Below are positions 7,448 to 16,869 of a stretch of 64,000 bases of DNA, in pieces. The stretch lies in the NCBI RefSeq assembly GCF_900142535.1, contig NZ_FRBE01000004.1:1-64000 (forward strand), written 5' to 3'. The DNA comes from Fibrobacter sp. UWEL (GTDB taxonomy: Bacteria > Fibrobacterota > Fibrobacteria > Fibrobacterales > Fibrobacteraceae). Every line of letters starts with the position of its first letter. Within the stretch, counting starts at the first letter, position 1. The notes under the pieces are model-generated. The model saw only the letters and a list, made by a program, of their open reading frames with translations, was not told where the DNA came from and did not search any database. The translations under genes and the position numbers were made by a program.

Positions 7448-9204
7448 TTTTACAAGCTCTCTATGATTATTACCAACGCAAAAGTAGCGATCCTGAAAGT
7501 GGAATTGCCCCAGAAGGTTTTGAATGGAAAGAAATCCCATTCATTGTTGTGATTGACTACAATGGAAATTTTATTCGACTAGAAGATACTCGGACTATAG
7601 AAGGAAAGATAAAAAGAGCTAAGTCATTTTTAGTTCCAGCATCTGTATCTAGATCTGCAGGCATTAAGCCAAATTTTCTTTGGGATAATGCAACCTATAC
7701 ATTAGGGGTTCCGGGAACAAAAAAGGCCGACAAGAAAGCTGCAGCAAAACTTGCTGCTTTTATTGACGTACTTGAAAAATCAACGCTAAAGGATACAAAA
7801 GAAATTGTTGCTTTGGTAAAGTTTTTAAAATCTGATCCCATACAAAAGATTTCAGAATTATTGAAGGAAAATGAGGCTTGGCTGGAAGTTCAAGAAGTAG
7901 TACCTAATGTTACATTTTCCTTTAATGGTGAATCTGAAAAGGAACCCGTCTGTTCTAGGTTCAATGATGTTATAAAAGATTATCTAAAAGAAACGCCTTC
8001 AACAGAAAATGTTGGCACTTGCTTGATAACGGGTGATAATAAACCTTTGGCAAGGCTCCATACACTGATATCGGGCTTTCCTGGGGCGCAATCTGCAGGA
8101 GCAGGGATTGTATCTTTTAATAATAAAAGTTTTTGTTCTTACGGAAAAGACCAAAGCTTTAATGCTCCTGTGTCGGAATCCGCGATGTTTGCCTATACCA
8201 CAGCATTGAAAATGATGTTGGCCAAAGACTCTAAAAATAAATTGCGTATTGGCGAAACTTCCGTTATTTTTTGGTCTGATAAAAAGACCGAGTTCGAGGA
8301 AAATTTCCCGTTTTTCTTTGGCTATGAAAAAGATAATCCAGATGCAGATATTCGTGCGGTAAAACAATTGTACGATTCTGTTTATACAGGAGTGTCAGTG
8401 CCAAATTCAGATGCAAAATTCTTTGTACTGGGGTTATCTCCTAATGCAGCAAGACTTTCTGTTCGTTTTTGGCACGCAGGGTGCATCAGTGATTTTTCGT
8501 CAAAAATCAAACAGCACTTTGATGATCTAGAAATTATTCGAGGTCCTAAAGATGAAGGGAAATATGCACTATTTTGGTTACTGAGTGCAATTTCGCTTGA
8601 AGGGAAAACTGATAATTTGCCTCCAATTTTGGTAGGGCGATTAATGGATGCCATTTTTAAAGGTTCTCCTTATCCGGAACTTTTACTAAACCAAACATTA
8701 TCTAGGATTCGAGCTGATCGGAATATTTCAAGGATTCGAGCTGATCGGAATATTTCAAGGATTCGAGCGGGAATATTAAAGGCTTATTTGAAACGCAAAC
8801 AAAGAATTTATAACAATGAAGAGAAGGAGATAACAGTGGCTTTAGATACAACAAATACGAATGAAGGTTACCTTTTGGGTCGTCTTTTTGCAGTACTTGA
8901 AAAATTGCAGGAAGATGCTCAACCTGGAATCAATACAACCATTAAGGATCGCTATTATGGCGCAGCATCCTCAACGCCGATTACAGTTTTTCCGCAGTTG
9001 CTTAAGTTGAAGGTTCATCATTTGGCCAAACTTGACAACCAAGGCCTCAAAGTGAATTTTGAAAAGAGAATTGGTGAGATTATGGAACTGCTACCACCCT
9101 CTATGCCATCTCATATGAATTTAGAAGATCAAGCAAAATTTGCAGTTGGTTACTATCATCAACGCCAAGATTTTTTTAAGAAAAAAGAAACTGAAAATAA
9201 CTAA
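7444..9204 (+). CDS. cas8c: Cas8c (Csd1), type I-C Cascade large subunit
   Basis: This 586-aa protein is the large subunit expected to recognise the PAM in type I-C Cascade. Family landmarks are an N-terminal MILQALYDYYQR, NVGTCLITGDNKPLARLH and LSPNAARLSVRFW in the centre, and LLGRLFAVLEKLQEDA near the C-terminus. A 27-nt exact tandem duplication at 8704-8757 repeats the block RIRADRNIS, so the protein has one extra 9-aa copy. The last 122 codons, from a GTG with its own ribosome binding site at 8836, match the Cas11c small-subunit region. The gene overlaps cas5c by 4 nt; cas7c starts 12 nt downstream. Confidence 0.94.
   Translation: MILQALYDYYQRKSSDPESGIAPEGFEWKEIPFIVVIDYNGNFIRLEDTRTIEGKIKRAKSFLVPASVSRSAGIKPNFLWDNATYTLGVPGTKKADKKAAAKLAAFIDVLEKSTLKDTKEIVALVKFLKSDPIQKISELLKENEAWLEVQEVVPNVTFSFNGESEKEPVCSRFNDVIKDYLKETPSTENVGTCLITGDNKPLARLHTLISGFPGAQSAGAGIVSFNNKSFCSYGKDQSFNAPVSESAMFAYTTALKMMLAKDSKNKLRIGETSVIFWSDKKTEFEENFPFFFGYEKDNPDADIRAVKQLYDSVYTGVSVPNSDAKFFVLGLSPNAARLSVRFWHAGCISDFSSKIKQHFDDLEIIRGPKDEGKYALFWLLSAISLEGKTDNLPPILVGRLMDAIFKGSPYPELLLNQTLSRIRADRNISRIRADRNISRIRAGILKAYLKRKQRIYNNEEKEITVALDTTNTNEGYLLGRLFAVLEKLQEDAQPGINTTIKDRYYGAASSTPITVFPQLLKLKVHHLAKLDNQGLKVNFEKRIGEIMELLPPSMPSHMNLEDQAKFAVGYYHQRQDFFKKKETENN
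8704..8768 (+). repeat. 27-nt tandem duplication inside cas8c
   Basis: Two identical 27-nt units (8704-8730 and 8731-8757) are followed by the first 11 nt of a third. Each encodes RIRADRNIS. The unit is a multiple of three, so the frame is kept. Exact identity of the copies suggests a recent slippage or duplication event. Confidence 0.95.
8824..8829 (+). promoter_or_regulatory. internal ribosome binding site for Cas11c
   Basis: AAGGAG lies inside the cas8c coding sequence, 6 nt before an in-frame GTG at 8836. This is as good a Shine-Dalgarno match as those in front of the annotated cas genes. Confidence 0.75.
8836..9204 (+). CDS. cas11c: Cas11c small subunit from an internal start in cas8c
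   Basis: In type I-C systems the Cascade small subunit is translated from within cas8c. Here a GTG at codon 465 of cas8c is preceded by AAGGAG with 6-nt spacing and gives a 122-aa protein. It starts (M/V)ALDTTNTNEGYLLGRLF and contains DRYYGAASSTPITVFPQLLKL, the conserved helical region known for Cas11c. It would share the stop codon of cas8c and line the Cascade backbone along the non-target strand. The sequence directly shows the RBS and start; production as a separate protein is inferred from the family. Confidence 0.75.
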   Translation: MALDTTNTNEGYLLGRLFAVLEKLQEDAQPGINTTIKDRYYGAASSTPITVFPQLLKLKVHHLAKLDNQGLKVNFEKRIGEIMELLPPSMPSHMNLEDQAKFAVGYYHQRQDFFKKKETENN

Positions 9205-9216
9205 GAGGAATGAAAT

Positions 9217-10086
9217 ATGGAAAAAGAAACTATCAAACATCGCTATGATTTTGTGTTGCTTTTCGATGTGAAAGATGGCAACCCCAATGGAGATCCTGAT
9301 GCAGGTAATTTGCCTCGCGTAGATGCCGAAACAGGCATGGGACTCGTAACAGACGTTTGCTTGAAGCGAAAGGTTCGCAATTTTGTACAGATTGCAAAGC
9401 AAGGCTCTGCAGGTTTCGATATCTTCATTAAAGAAAAGGCTGTATTGAACAACGCAATCGATGCCTCTCATGAAACTGATGCGGTCAAAAATGCCAGTAA
9501 AGACAAGAAAACGGATGCTGCACGCCAAGTAATGTGCGATGCATATTATGATATCCGTACATTCGGCGCCGTGTTAAGTACAGGGAAAAATGCGGGGCAG
9601 GTTCGTGGCCCTGTTCAAATGACTTTTGGTCGTTCTGTTGATCCAGTGGTTACTTTAGAACATAGTATTACTCGAATGGCGGTAGCCACTGAAAAAGAAG
9701 CGGAAAAGCAGAATGGTGACAATAGAACCATGGGCCGAAAGTTTACTGTTCCCTACGGTCTTTATGTTTCCCATGGTTTTGTGTCTGCAAATTTTGCTGC
9801 ACAAACAGGCTTCACTGACGAAGACTTAACTCTTTTCTGGGAAGCTCTTGAAAAGATGTTCTGGGAAGACCATTCCGCTGCTCGAGGCGAAATGAATGTC
9901 CGTGGACTTTATGTCTTTGAACATGAATCTGCATTAGGCAATGCTCCTGCCGATGCTCTTTTTGCAAAAATTAAGATTTCCAAAAAGGATGATTCAGCAC
10001 CGGCACGTTCCTTCGACGATTATGTGGTAGAAGTTGATGATTCTTCTCTGCCTAATGGTGTTACTTTGACAAAGAAAGTTGGTTAA
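9217..10086 (+). CDS. cas7c: Cas7c (Csd2), type I-C Cascade backbone subunit
   Basis: Cas7c polymerises along the crRNA spacer to form the Cascade backbone. The 289-aa protein has the hallmark N-terminus [19 protein letters not shown] followed by [10 protein letters not shown] and [11 protein letters not shown], and [21 protein letters not shown] in the middle. AGAGGA precedes the ATG. It is the last gene before a strong terminator hairpin, and so ends the interference block of the operon. Confidence 0.96.
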   Translation: MEKETIKHRYDFVLLFDVKDGNPNGDPDAGNLPRVDAETGMGLVTDVCLKRKVRNFVQIAKQGSAGFDIFIKEKAVLNNAIDASHETDAVKNASKDKKTDAARQVMCDAYYDIRTFGAVLSTGKNAGQVRGPVQMTFGRSVDPVVTLEHSITRMAVATEKEAEKQNGDNRTMGRKFTVPYGLYVSHGFVSANFAAQTGFTDEDLTLFWEALEKMFWEDHSAARGEMNVRGLYVFEHESALGNAPADALFAKIKISKKDDSAPARSFDDYVVEVDDSSLPNGVTLTKKVG

Positions 10087-10104
10087 GCTTGTAAACGGAA
10101 GATT

Positions 10105-10138
10105 AAAGTGGAGAAGGAATTTTCCTTCTCCACTTTTT
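10105..10138 (+). terminator. strong terminator between cas7c and cas4
   Basis: Arms GTGGAGAAGG (10108-10117) and CCTTCTCCAC (10124-10133), extendable by A-T pairs, are followed by a run of T at 10134-10139. It starts 18 nt after the cas7c stop and ends right before the cas4 ribosome binding site. It splits the interference genes from the adaptation genes; read-through or an unseen promoter is needed to express cas4-cas1-cas2. Confidence 0.85.
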
Positions 10139-10151
10139 TATGGAGATGAGT

Positions 10152-10811
10152 ATGCCGTATACCGATGAAGATTGCATCGCCATATCAGGTTTACAACATT
10201 TGGCCTTTTGCAAAAGACAATGGGGGCTTATTCATTTAGACCAGGAATGGGCAGAAAATTTCTTAACTGCAGAAGGTCGGGTAATGCACGAACGAGTGGA
10301 TTCGGGATATCAAGAATTTCGTCGAGGTGTACGTCAGTATTCTGACCTCCATATACGGAATTTAGAGCTTGGATTGTATGGCAGAATGGATGTTCTTGAA
10401 GTTGAAAAAACTGACGGTCCGAGTATTGATATTCCGTGGATAAATCTTTCGGGTAATTGGAAATTGAGGCCTGTTGAATTCAAACACGGAAAACCTAAAA
10501 ATCATGACGCCGACTTAATTCAGTTGTGCGCACAGGCTTTGTGTATTGAAGAAATGACTGGGATTCCTATTACTGAGGGTTCCATTTATTACTGTGAAAT
10601 TCGACGAAGAACGGAATATTCTTTTTCTGAAGATATCCGAAGTAGAACCATTGAATTAACAAACGAAGCCCATTCTTTGATCAAATCTGGAAAACTTCCG
10701 ACTGCCGAGAAAAATCATAATTGCAAGTCATGCTCACTTATTGAGTTTTGCCAGCCAAGAGTAAATCAGTCTGCTAGAATGGAAAAATATTATCAGGAGT
10801 TATTTGGATGA
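10152..10811 (+). CDS. cas4: Cas4, type I-C adaptation exonuclease
   Basis: Cas4 works with Cas1-Cas2 to trim prespacers and define PAM and orientation. The 219-aa protein has an iron-sulfur cysteine at C20 (HLAFCKRQW) and three more at the C-terminus (NCKSCSLIEFCQP, about C191, C194, C200). RecB-family nuclease residues include H46, D80 in GRMDVLE and E109-x-K111 in VEFKHGK. Two earlier in-frame ATGs exist (10140, 10146), but GGAG at 10142-10145 is placed correctly (6 nt) only for ATG 10152. Its stop overlaps the cas1 start (ATGA). Confidence 0.94.
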   Translation: MPYTDEDCIAISGLQHLAFCKRQWGLIHLDQEWAENFLTAEGRVMHERVDSGYQEFRRGVRQYSDLHIRNLELGLYGRMDVLEVEKTDGPSIDIPWINLSGNWKLRPVEFKHGKPKNHDADLIQLCAQALCIEEMTGIPITEGSIYYCEIRRRTEYSFSEDIRSRTIELTNEAHSLIKSGKLPTAEKNHNCKSCSLIEFCQPRVNQSARMEKYYQELFG

Positions 10812-11842
10812 AACTTGTAAAAAATACACTGTATGTAACTCTTGAGGGGGCTTGGGTTCATAAGGAAGGCGAGGCTGTGACCATTCATAAGGAACATTCT
10901 AAAGTAGCTCAATTTCCATTACATCAAATAGGGGAAATTGTGTGTTTTGGTTTTGGTATCGGGGTGTCTCCCAATTTGACAGAACATTGTGCATCAAAAG
11001 GAGTAACGATTACTTATGTAGATGGGCGGGGTAAATTCCTGGCACGAATGCAAGGACCTGTTCACGGAAATGTTCTACTTCGTCGCTCTCAATATCGAAT
11101 TGCTGATAATCCAGAGATGTCTCTGTCAATTGCTAAATGTTGCATTGCAGCAAAGATTCAGAATCAAAGAAATGTGTTGCTAAGACATTTAAGAAATCAT
11201 CCTAATTGCGATGGCGAAATGGAATTGAAGAGTTCTATTTCTGCAATGGAGCATTCTTTAACTACTGTAAAGAATGTTAGCGAAGCAGGAACCTTACGAG
11301 GGATTGAAGGTGATGCTGCGGACCGCTATTTTAGTGTTTTCAATTATTTGATATTGAACAAGGATTCTGAATTCGTTTTTAAATCAAGAAACAGAAGACC
11401 TCCAATGGACCGGATAAATGCGATGCTTTCCTATGCATATTCTATTCTCGCTCTTGATATTCGGTCTGCGTTAGAATGTGTCGGGCTTGATCCTTATGTG
11501 GGATTTTTACATGTAGATAGGCCGGGAAGGCCTAGTCTAGCACTAGATTTGATGGAGGAATTTAGAGCCCCCATAGCAGATCGACTTGTTCTTAGCTTGG
11601 TTAATTTGAAACAGGTTAATTCAAAAGGATTTAAGGTACAGCCTAATGGTGAAGTAGAAATGAATGATGAAACGAGAAAGACTCTTCTTGCTGCATGGCA
11701 AAAAAGAAAAACAGAAGAATTATACCATCCATTACTTGAGGAATCTATGCAAACCGGCATGCTGTATGTAGAACAAGCTCGCCTTTTAGCGAAATGTGTT
11801 CGTGGTGACATTGAATACTATCCTGCTTATTTATGGAGGTAA
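10808..11842 (+). CDS. cas1: Cas1 integrase, type I-C
   Basis: Cas1 is the metal-dependent integrase that inserts new spacers at the leader end of the array. This 344-aa protein has the usual I-C Cas1 length. The N-terminal beta domain (MKLVKNTLYVTLEGAWVHKE) leads to the helical catalytic domain with E167 in GIEGDAADRYF, H235 in GFLHVDRPGRPS and E250/E251 in LDLMEEFRAP as the metal ligands. It overlaps cas4 by 4 nt and is followed at once by cas2. Confidence 0.97.
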   Translation: MKLVKNTLYVTLEGAWVHKEGEAVTIHKEHSKVAQFPLHQIGEIVCFGFGIGVSPNLTEHCASKGVTITYVDGRGKFLARMQGPVHGNVLLRRSQYRIADNPEMSLSIAKCCIAAKIQNQRNVLLRHLRNHPNCDGEMELKSSISAMEHSLTTVKNVSEAGTLRGIEGDAADRYFSVFNYLILNKDSEFVFKSRNRRPPMDRINAMLSYAYSILALDIRSALECVGLDPYVGFLHVDRPGRPSLALDLMEEFRAPIADRLVLSLVNLKQVNSKGFKVQPNGEVEMNDETRKTLLAAWQKRKTEELYHPLLEESMQTGMLYVEQARLLAKCVRGDIEYYPAYLWR

Positions 11843-11844
11843 AA

Positions 11845-12135
11845 ATGCTAGTACTTGTGACATACGACGTTTCTACGGTAACTGCTGCTGGCAAACGAAG
11901 ACTTAATCAAGTTGCAAAGGCTTGTAAAGACTTTGGGAATCGTGCACAAAATTCTGTTTTTGAATGCGAAGTTGATCCTGCGCAATGGTGTGTATTAAAA
12001 GATCGCTTGCTAAAAATCGTGGATTTGAATCAGGATAGCTTAAGGTTTTACTATCTTGGCAGTAACTGGGAGCGAAAGGTTGAACACCTTGGCGTAAAAG
12101 AACCGCCAGATATGCATGATTTATTGGTGATATAA
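11845..12135 (+). CDS. cas2: Cas2, type I-C adaptation subunit
   Basis: Cas2 bridges two Cas1 dimers in the spacer integration complex. This 96-aa protein begins MLVLVTYDVST, with the conserved aspartate at position 8, and has FGNRAQNSVFECEV in the centre and RFYYLGSNW towards the end, a typical ferredoxin-like Cas2. GGAGG at 11835-11839 lies 5 nt before ATG 11845, which decides the start over the upstream ATG at 11833. It is the last cas gene before the array. Confidence 0.96.
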   Translation: MLVLVTYDVSTVTAAGKRRLNQVAKACKDFGNRAQNSVFECEVDPAQWCVLKDRLLKIVDLNQDSLRFYYLGSNWERKVEHLGVKEPPDMHDLLVI

Positions 12136-12314
12136 GGCTATCGCTAACCTATAATCCCACTAAAAAGCCTAGAATGTTAGCGATTTTCGAAAACGCGATT
12201 TTTGAAAGTATTTTGATAATTTGTATTTTTTGAGTGTTGACCATTATCTTATTTTGGATGGTTAGCGAAAAGACCTTTGGAAGCCTTATAAATACAGGGG
12301 TTCTGCCGGTCCCT
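12136..12314 (+). promoter_or_regulatory. CRISPR leader
   Basis: This 179-bp AT-rich, non-coding stretch between cas2 and the first repeat is the leader by position. It holds the octamer GTTAGCGA at 12176-12183 and 12261-12268 and its inverted form TCGCTAAC at 12141-12148. The inverted pair could form a stem. These may be protein-binding or integration-guiding sites. The array promoter is expected here. Confidence 0.8.
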
Positions 12315-15300
12315 ATCGCACCCCGCGTGGGTGCGTGAATTGAAACATCCAACTGCATCTTGATTGCCTGGGTTTCCTATCGCACCCCGCGTGGGTGCGT
12401 GAATTGAAACAAAATCAAGATCATACGTTCCATCTTCAAGGCATCGCACCCCGCGTGGGTGCGTGAATTGAAACGTATAGTTTACAAAACCACCGTCAAC
12501 GCCGAAATCGCACCCCGCGTGGGTGCGTGAATTGAAACCAATGGACTTGGACAGATTTATTTGCTCAAACATCGCACCCCGCGTGGGTGCGTGAATTGAA
12601 ACCGTTTCGGGAAGCGAGTCTAGCTGTGATATTGATCGCACCCCGCGTGGGTGCGTGAATTGAAACTGGCCATGAGGCGAATGTACAAGAACCTCGCCTA
12701 TCGCACCCCGCGTGGGTGCGTGAATTGAAACAAGAATACCAAGGAGGCGGTTTTTGGCTTCTACATCGCACCCCGCGTGGGTGCGTGAATTGAAACGAGA
12801 ATTGTATGTGGAAGGCGCAACACCCTCGTATCGCACCCCGCGTGGGTGCGTGAATTGAAACACCATCACGAACGAACGGTGCGAGCGTCTTAGATCGCAC
12901 CCCGCGTGGGTGCGTGAATTGAAACTTTCAAGGATTTCTTCCAGACGGTCCAAGGACATCGCACCCCGCGTGGGTGCGTGAATTGAAACACGAACCCAGT
13001 CGCATAGACAGGCGGCTTATGATCGCACCCCGCGTGGGTGCGTGAATTGAAACTACATCCGTCCTTTTGATGCAGACTACGCGATTATCGCACCCCGCGT
13101 GGGTGCGTGAATTGAAACAGCATCCTGGTAGCGTTCCTGCTGCTTAATTTATCGCACCCCGCGTGGGTGCGTGAATTGAAACTAAACTGGGCTTCTTTTG
13201 CACTTGTTGCTCCAGTATCGCACCCCGCGTGGGTGCGTGAATTGAAACAGAAGGTGAACGGCGAAAAGATTGAATCCTTGACATCGCACCCCGCGTGGGT
13301 GCGTGAATTGAAACACAGGATTGTAAGGTGTTTTGCAAGAATGACCATCGCACCCCGCGTGGGTGCGTGAATTGAAACGTATAGTTTACAAAACCACCGT
13401 CAACGCCGAAATCGCACCCCGCGTGGGTGCGTGAATTGAAACTTTTCCCAAGCATCGGCTGCTTCGCGGGTAATATCGCACCCCGCGTGGGTGCGTGAAT
13501 TGAAACGATGTGGCAAGGTCCGCTCGTTCCGCTTCAGCAATCGCACCCCGCGTGGGTGCGTGAATTGAAACCATCGTATTCGCAGTCCGCAGCAGTATCA
13601 CCAGATCGCACCCCGCGTGGGTGCGTGAATTGAAACAACAAGGTACGGCGTTCGCTCATTGCGCCAACATCGCACCCCGCGTGGGTGCGTGAATTGAAAC
13701 AAGTATGTTTTTGGAATAAGCAGCATCGTGGTATCGCACCCCGCGTGGGTGCGTGAATTGAAACCGTATTTGGCGACCAATTCCGCAGCATGGAACATCG
13801 CACCCCGCGTGGGTGCGTGAATTGAAACCTGCATCTTCTCGGATGCGGCATCCATTTCTTTATCGCACCCCGCGTGGGTGCGTGAATTGAAACCCAGACT
13901 CTCGGCGATATTGACCGCAAGTTGTCATCGCACCCCGCGTGGGTGCGTGAATTGAAACAACGACATTTCCCTGAACATCGAAAAGGAGGACATCGCACCC
14001 CGCGTGGGTGCGTGAATTGAAACCTGTTGGACCCGCTGAAGGAAACCCAGGCAATCATCGCACCCCGCGTGGGTGCGTGAATTGAAACGTGTCGCCAATC
14101 TTCGGGATGAAGGGGTTTACATCGCACCCCGCGTGGGTGCGTGAATTGAAACTAGGAAGCAAATCTTTTACAAACTTCCCAACAATCGCACCCCGCGTGG
14201 GTGCGTGAATTGAAACCAGAAACAGAAAAAGTATGACTACCTGCAGAAAATCGCACCCCGCGTGGGTGCGTGAATTGAAACGTAACGGAAAGAACTCATT
14301 ATACGGCTCCTGCAATCGCACCCCGCGTGGGTGCGTGAATTGAAACTTGACATCTCTAATTCCTTTTTCGTGGCATTCAATCGCACCCCGCGTGGGTGCG
14401 TGAATTGAAACTTTGTAAATAATTGTAAACTATTTTTTACAATAATCGCACCCCGCGTGGGTGCGTGAATTGAAACCAACGCCCTGGCGAACGTGTCTAC
14501 AGCCGACCTATCGCACCCCGCGTGGGTGCGTGAATTGAAACTTTTTGCTGAAGGCAAGGAAAGCGAAGCCAAGATCGCACCCCGCGTGGGTGCGTGAATT
14601 GAAACAGTTCGATTAAGGAGGTACCGAGATGGCTGATTATCGCACCCCGCGTGGGTGCGTGAATTGAAACCAAACGAATCCACGCGGCAGAAGACCTTTA
14701 AGCATCGCACCCCGCGTGGGTGCGTGAATTGAAACTGTTGAAATCGCGCTCAATGGTACTACCGTTAATCGCACCCCGCGTGGGTGCGTGAATTGAAACA
14801 TTTCCGTCTCCCTTATGCGTTGAACTGTTCCAATCGCACCCCGCGTGGGTGCGTGAATTGAAACCATACGTTTGAAATACCGCCAGCAATAGATTCATCG
14901 CACCCCGCGTGGGTGCGTGAATTGAAACCTTGGATAGCTTGCGGTCGTCCGTGATGGCTCATCGCACCCCGCGTGGGTGCGTGAATTGAAACCCCACCAT
15001 GAGGGAATTCAAGAAGCCCACCAAATCGCACCCCGCGTGGGTGCGTGAATTGAAACAACATCGTCCGTACTCTTTGTCGGTGCAACATATCGCACCCCGC
15101 GTGGGTGCGTGAATTGAAACCAATTTCACAAAACGGCTGTCGTAGTTTTCCTATCGCACCCCGCGTGGGTGCGTGAATTGAAACTACCGTTATTCCCGCA
15201 GCTTCGAGCGCGTCAAATCGCACCCCGCGTGGGTGCGTGAATTGAAACTGTCTTTGATGGTTTCGGGGAACGTGAAGCCGCATCGCACCCCGCGTGGGTG

Positions 15301-16023
15301 CGTGAATTGAAACTGGACGCGATAGCAGAGGCTGAAGCGAAGGCTAAATCGCACCCCGCGTGGGTGCGTGAATTGAAACCTTGCCCCTTGGTGGTTAGCT
15401 ATTGACGTAAACAATCGCACCCCGCGTGGGTGCGTGAATTGAAACGTATAGTTGAGGTAACGTCAGTAAGAATAGAGATCGCACCCCGCGTGGGTGCGTG
15501 AATTGAAACAGAAACAGTTTGATGCAGTCATCAACGAAATGATCGCACCCCGCGTGGGTGCGTGAATTGAAACCCTGAATATACTTTCTTTTTGATCCGG
15601 TGTCAATCGCACCCCGCGTGGGTGCGTGAATTGAAACATTTACTTCCATTATACGACCTCCTTCTTGAAATCGCACCCCGCGTGGGTGCGTGAATTGAAA
15701 CAAGGCATCATTCTCCCAACCAAGCTGACTCCACATCGCACCCCGCGTGGGTGCGTGAATTGAAACATCGAGAAGGCCGGGAAGCCCTACGCCACTTGAT
15801 CGCACCCCGCGTGGGTGCGTGAATTGAAACATATACCTTAGGTACATTAGAGAGACTCCAAAATCGCCCCCCGCGAGGGTGCGTGAGTTGAAACATGCAG
15901 TTCCGTCAGCTATAGAATGGCGATACTATCGCACCCCTCGCGGGTGCGTGAATTGAAACGAAATCCAGCAGGAAATCGACCGTGAAATCCTATCGCACCT
16001 CTCGCGGGTGCGTGAGTAAGTAA
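12315..16023 (+). CRISPR. type I-C CRISPR array, 58 repeats and 57 spacers
   Basis: The 32-nt repeat starts ATCGCACCCC and ends GAATTGAAAC, with a CGCACCC/GGGTGCG hairpin, as in type I-C arrays. Repeats begin at 12315, 12379, 12443 and so on; spacers are 32-34 nt. By eye the first 55 repeats are identical. The last three (15863, 15928, 15992) are degenerate, which marks the old, leader-distal end, so the array is transcribed on the plus strand. Spacers at 12475-12506 and 13379-13410 are identical. Open frames across the array (THPRGVR, IHAPTRGA, SRTHAGCD patterns) are translations of the repeat, not genes. Confidence 0.98.
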
Positions 16024-16126
16024 TATTTGTGGTGAACCTTTGAATACAAGTTTAATTTGTAAATAGAACTGTATTAGGTTGTTTTTTCTTGTCTACCGAA
16101 AAGTTATATTAGCAGCAAGTTCGATA

Positions 16127-16399
16127 ATGATGTACCCGTTCCTGACGTTAGATGATAATTCAGAAATCGTCCATTCCGAGATGATGAAGGATGGTCGTGT
16201 TAAGGTGTACATTGAAAAGCCTGATGAGAAGGACTGCTTCCATCATGCCTCTTGTTACCTGCCCCAATACACATGGGAAGATATATCCGGTTTTTCAGAT
16301 AGCGAAATAGATCGATACAAAAAGGTGATCGAGTCTACAGCTCATCTTATTCTGGAATTTTCTCAAAAGGGCGGGTTCGATAATGCCAAAAATATTTAG
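16127..16399 (+). CDS. small hypothetical protein (90 aa)
   Basis: This soluble, acidic protein of 90 aa starts MMYPFLTLDDNSEIVHSEM and has DGRVKVYIEKPDEKDCFHHA followed by CYLPQYTWEDI. The pattern resembles a compact conserved domain, but I do not recognise a named family. ATG 16127 is preferred because TATATT at 16105-16110 and AGCAAG lie just upstream; ATG 16130 is equally possible. An upstream in-frame ATG at 16079 would add a hydrophobic stretch that overlaps the promoter. It lies between the CRISPR array and the tRNA. Confidence 0.65.
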   Translation: MMYPFLTLDDNSEIVHSEMMKDGRVKVYIEKPDEKDCFHHASCYLPQYTWEDISGFSDSEIDRYKKVIESTAHLILEFSQKGGFDNAKNI

Positions 16400-16404
16400 A
16401 ATCC

Positions 16405-16432
16405 CTTGATAAACTAAAATTTTTACTATATT
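16405..16432 (+). promoter_or_regulatory. promoter of the tRNA gene
   Basis: CTTGAT (16405-16410) and TATATT (16427-16432) are separated by 16 nt, close to the TTGACA-N16-TATATT pattern of the rpsF promoter. Transcription would start about 15 nt before the tRNA. Confidence 0.55.
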
Positions 16433-16455
16433 ACCCCTCACGTTGCAAAACGTAC

Positions 16456-16774
<319 letters not shown>

Positions 16775-16782
16775 GTGAAAAA

Positions 16783-16811
16783 AGACAGGTCGTAAGGCCT
16801 GTCTTTTTCAT
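16783..16811 (+). terminator. terminator after the tRNA
   Basis: AGACAGG (16783-16789) pairs with CCTGTCT (16798-16804) around an 8-nt loop and is followed by T residues. It starts 8 nt after the tRNA end. Confidence 0.8.
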
Positions 16812-16869
16812 ATGTAAAGGGAGGGTTTTTCCCCTCCCTCTAGACTCCTTTCCCTTCATTCAGGAAACG

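Noticed and set aside
12249-15896. Many long minus-strand frames across the CRISPR array
   Set aside because: They translate the 32-nt repeat in three phases (SRTHAGCD, THPRGVR, IHAPTRGA) and have no start signals; they are not genes.
16819-16838. A GGGAGGG/CCCTCCC hairpin as the glgA terminator
   Set aside because: The stem is good but no T run follows on the minus strand, so termination here is doubtful.
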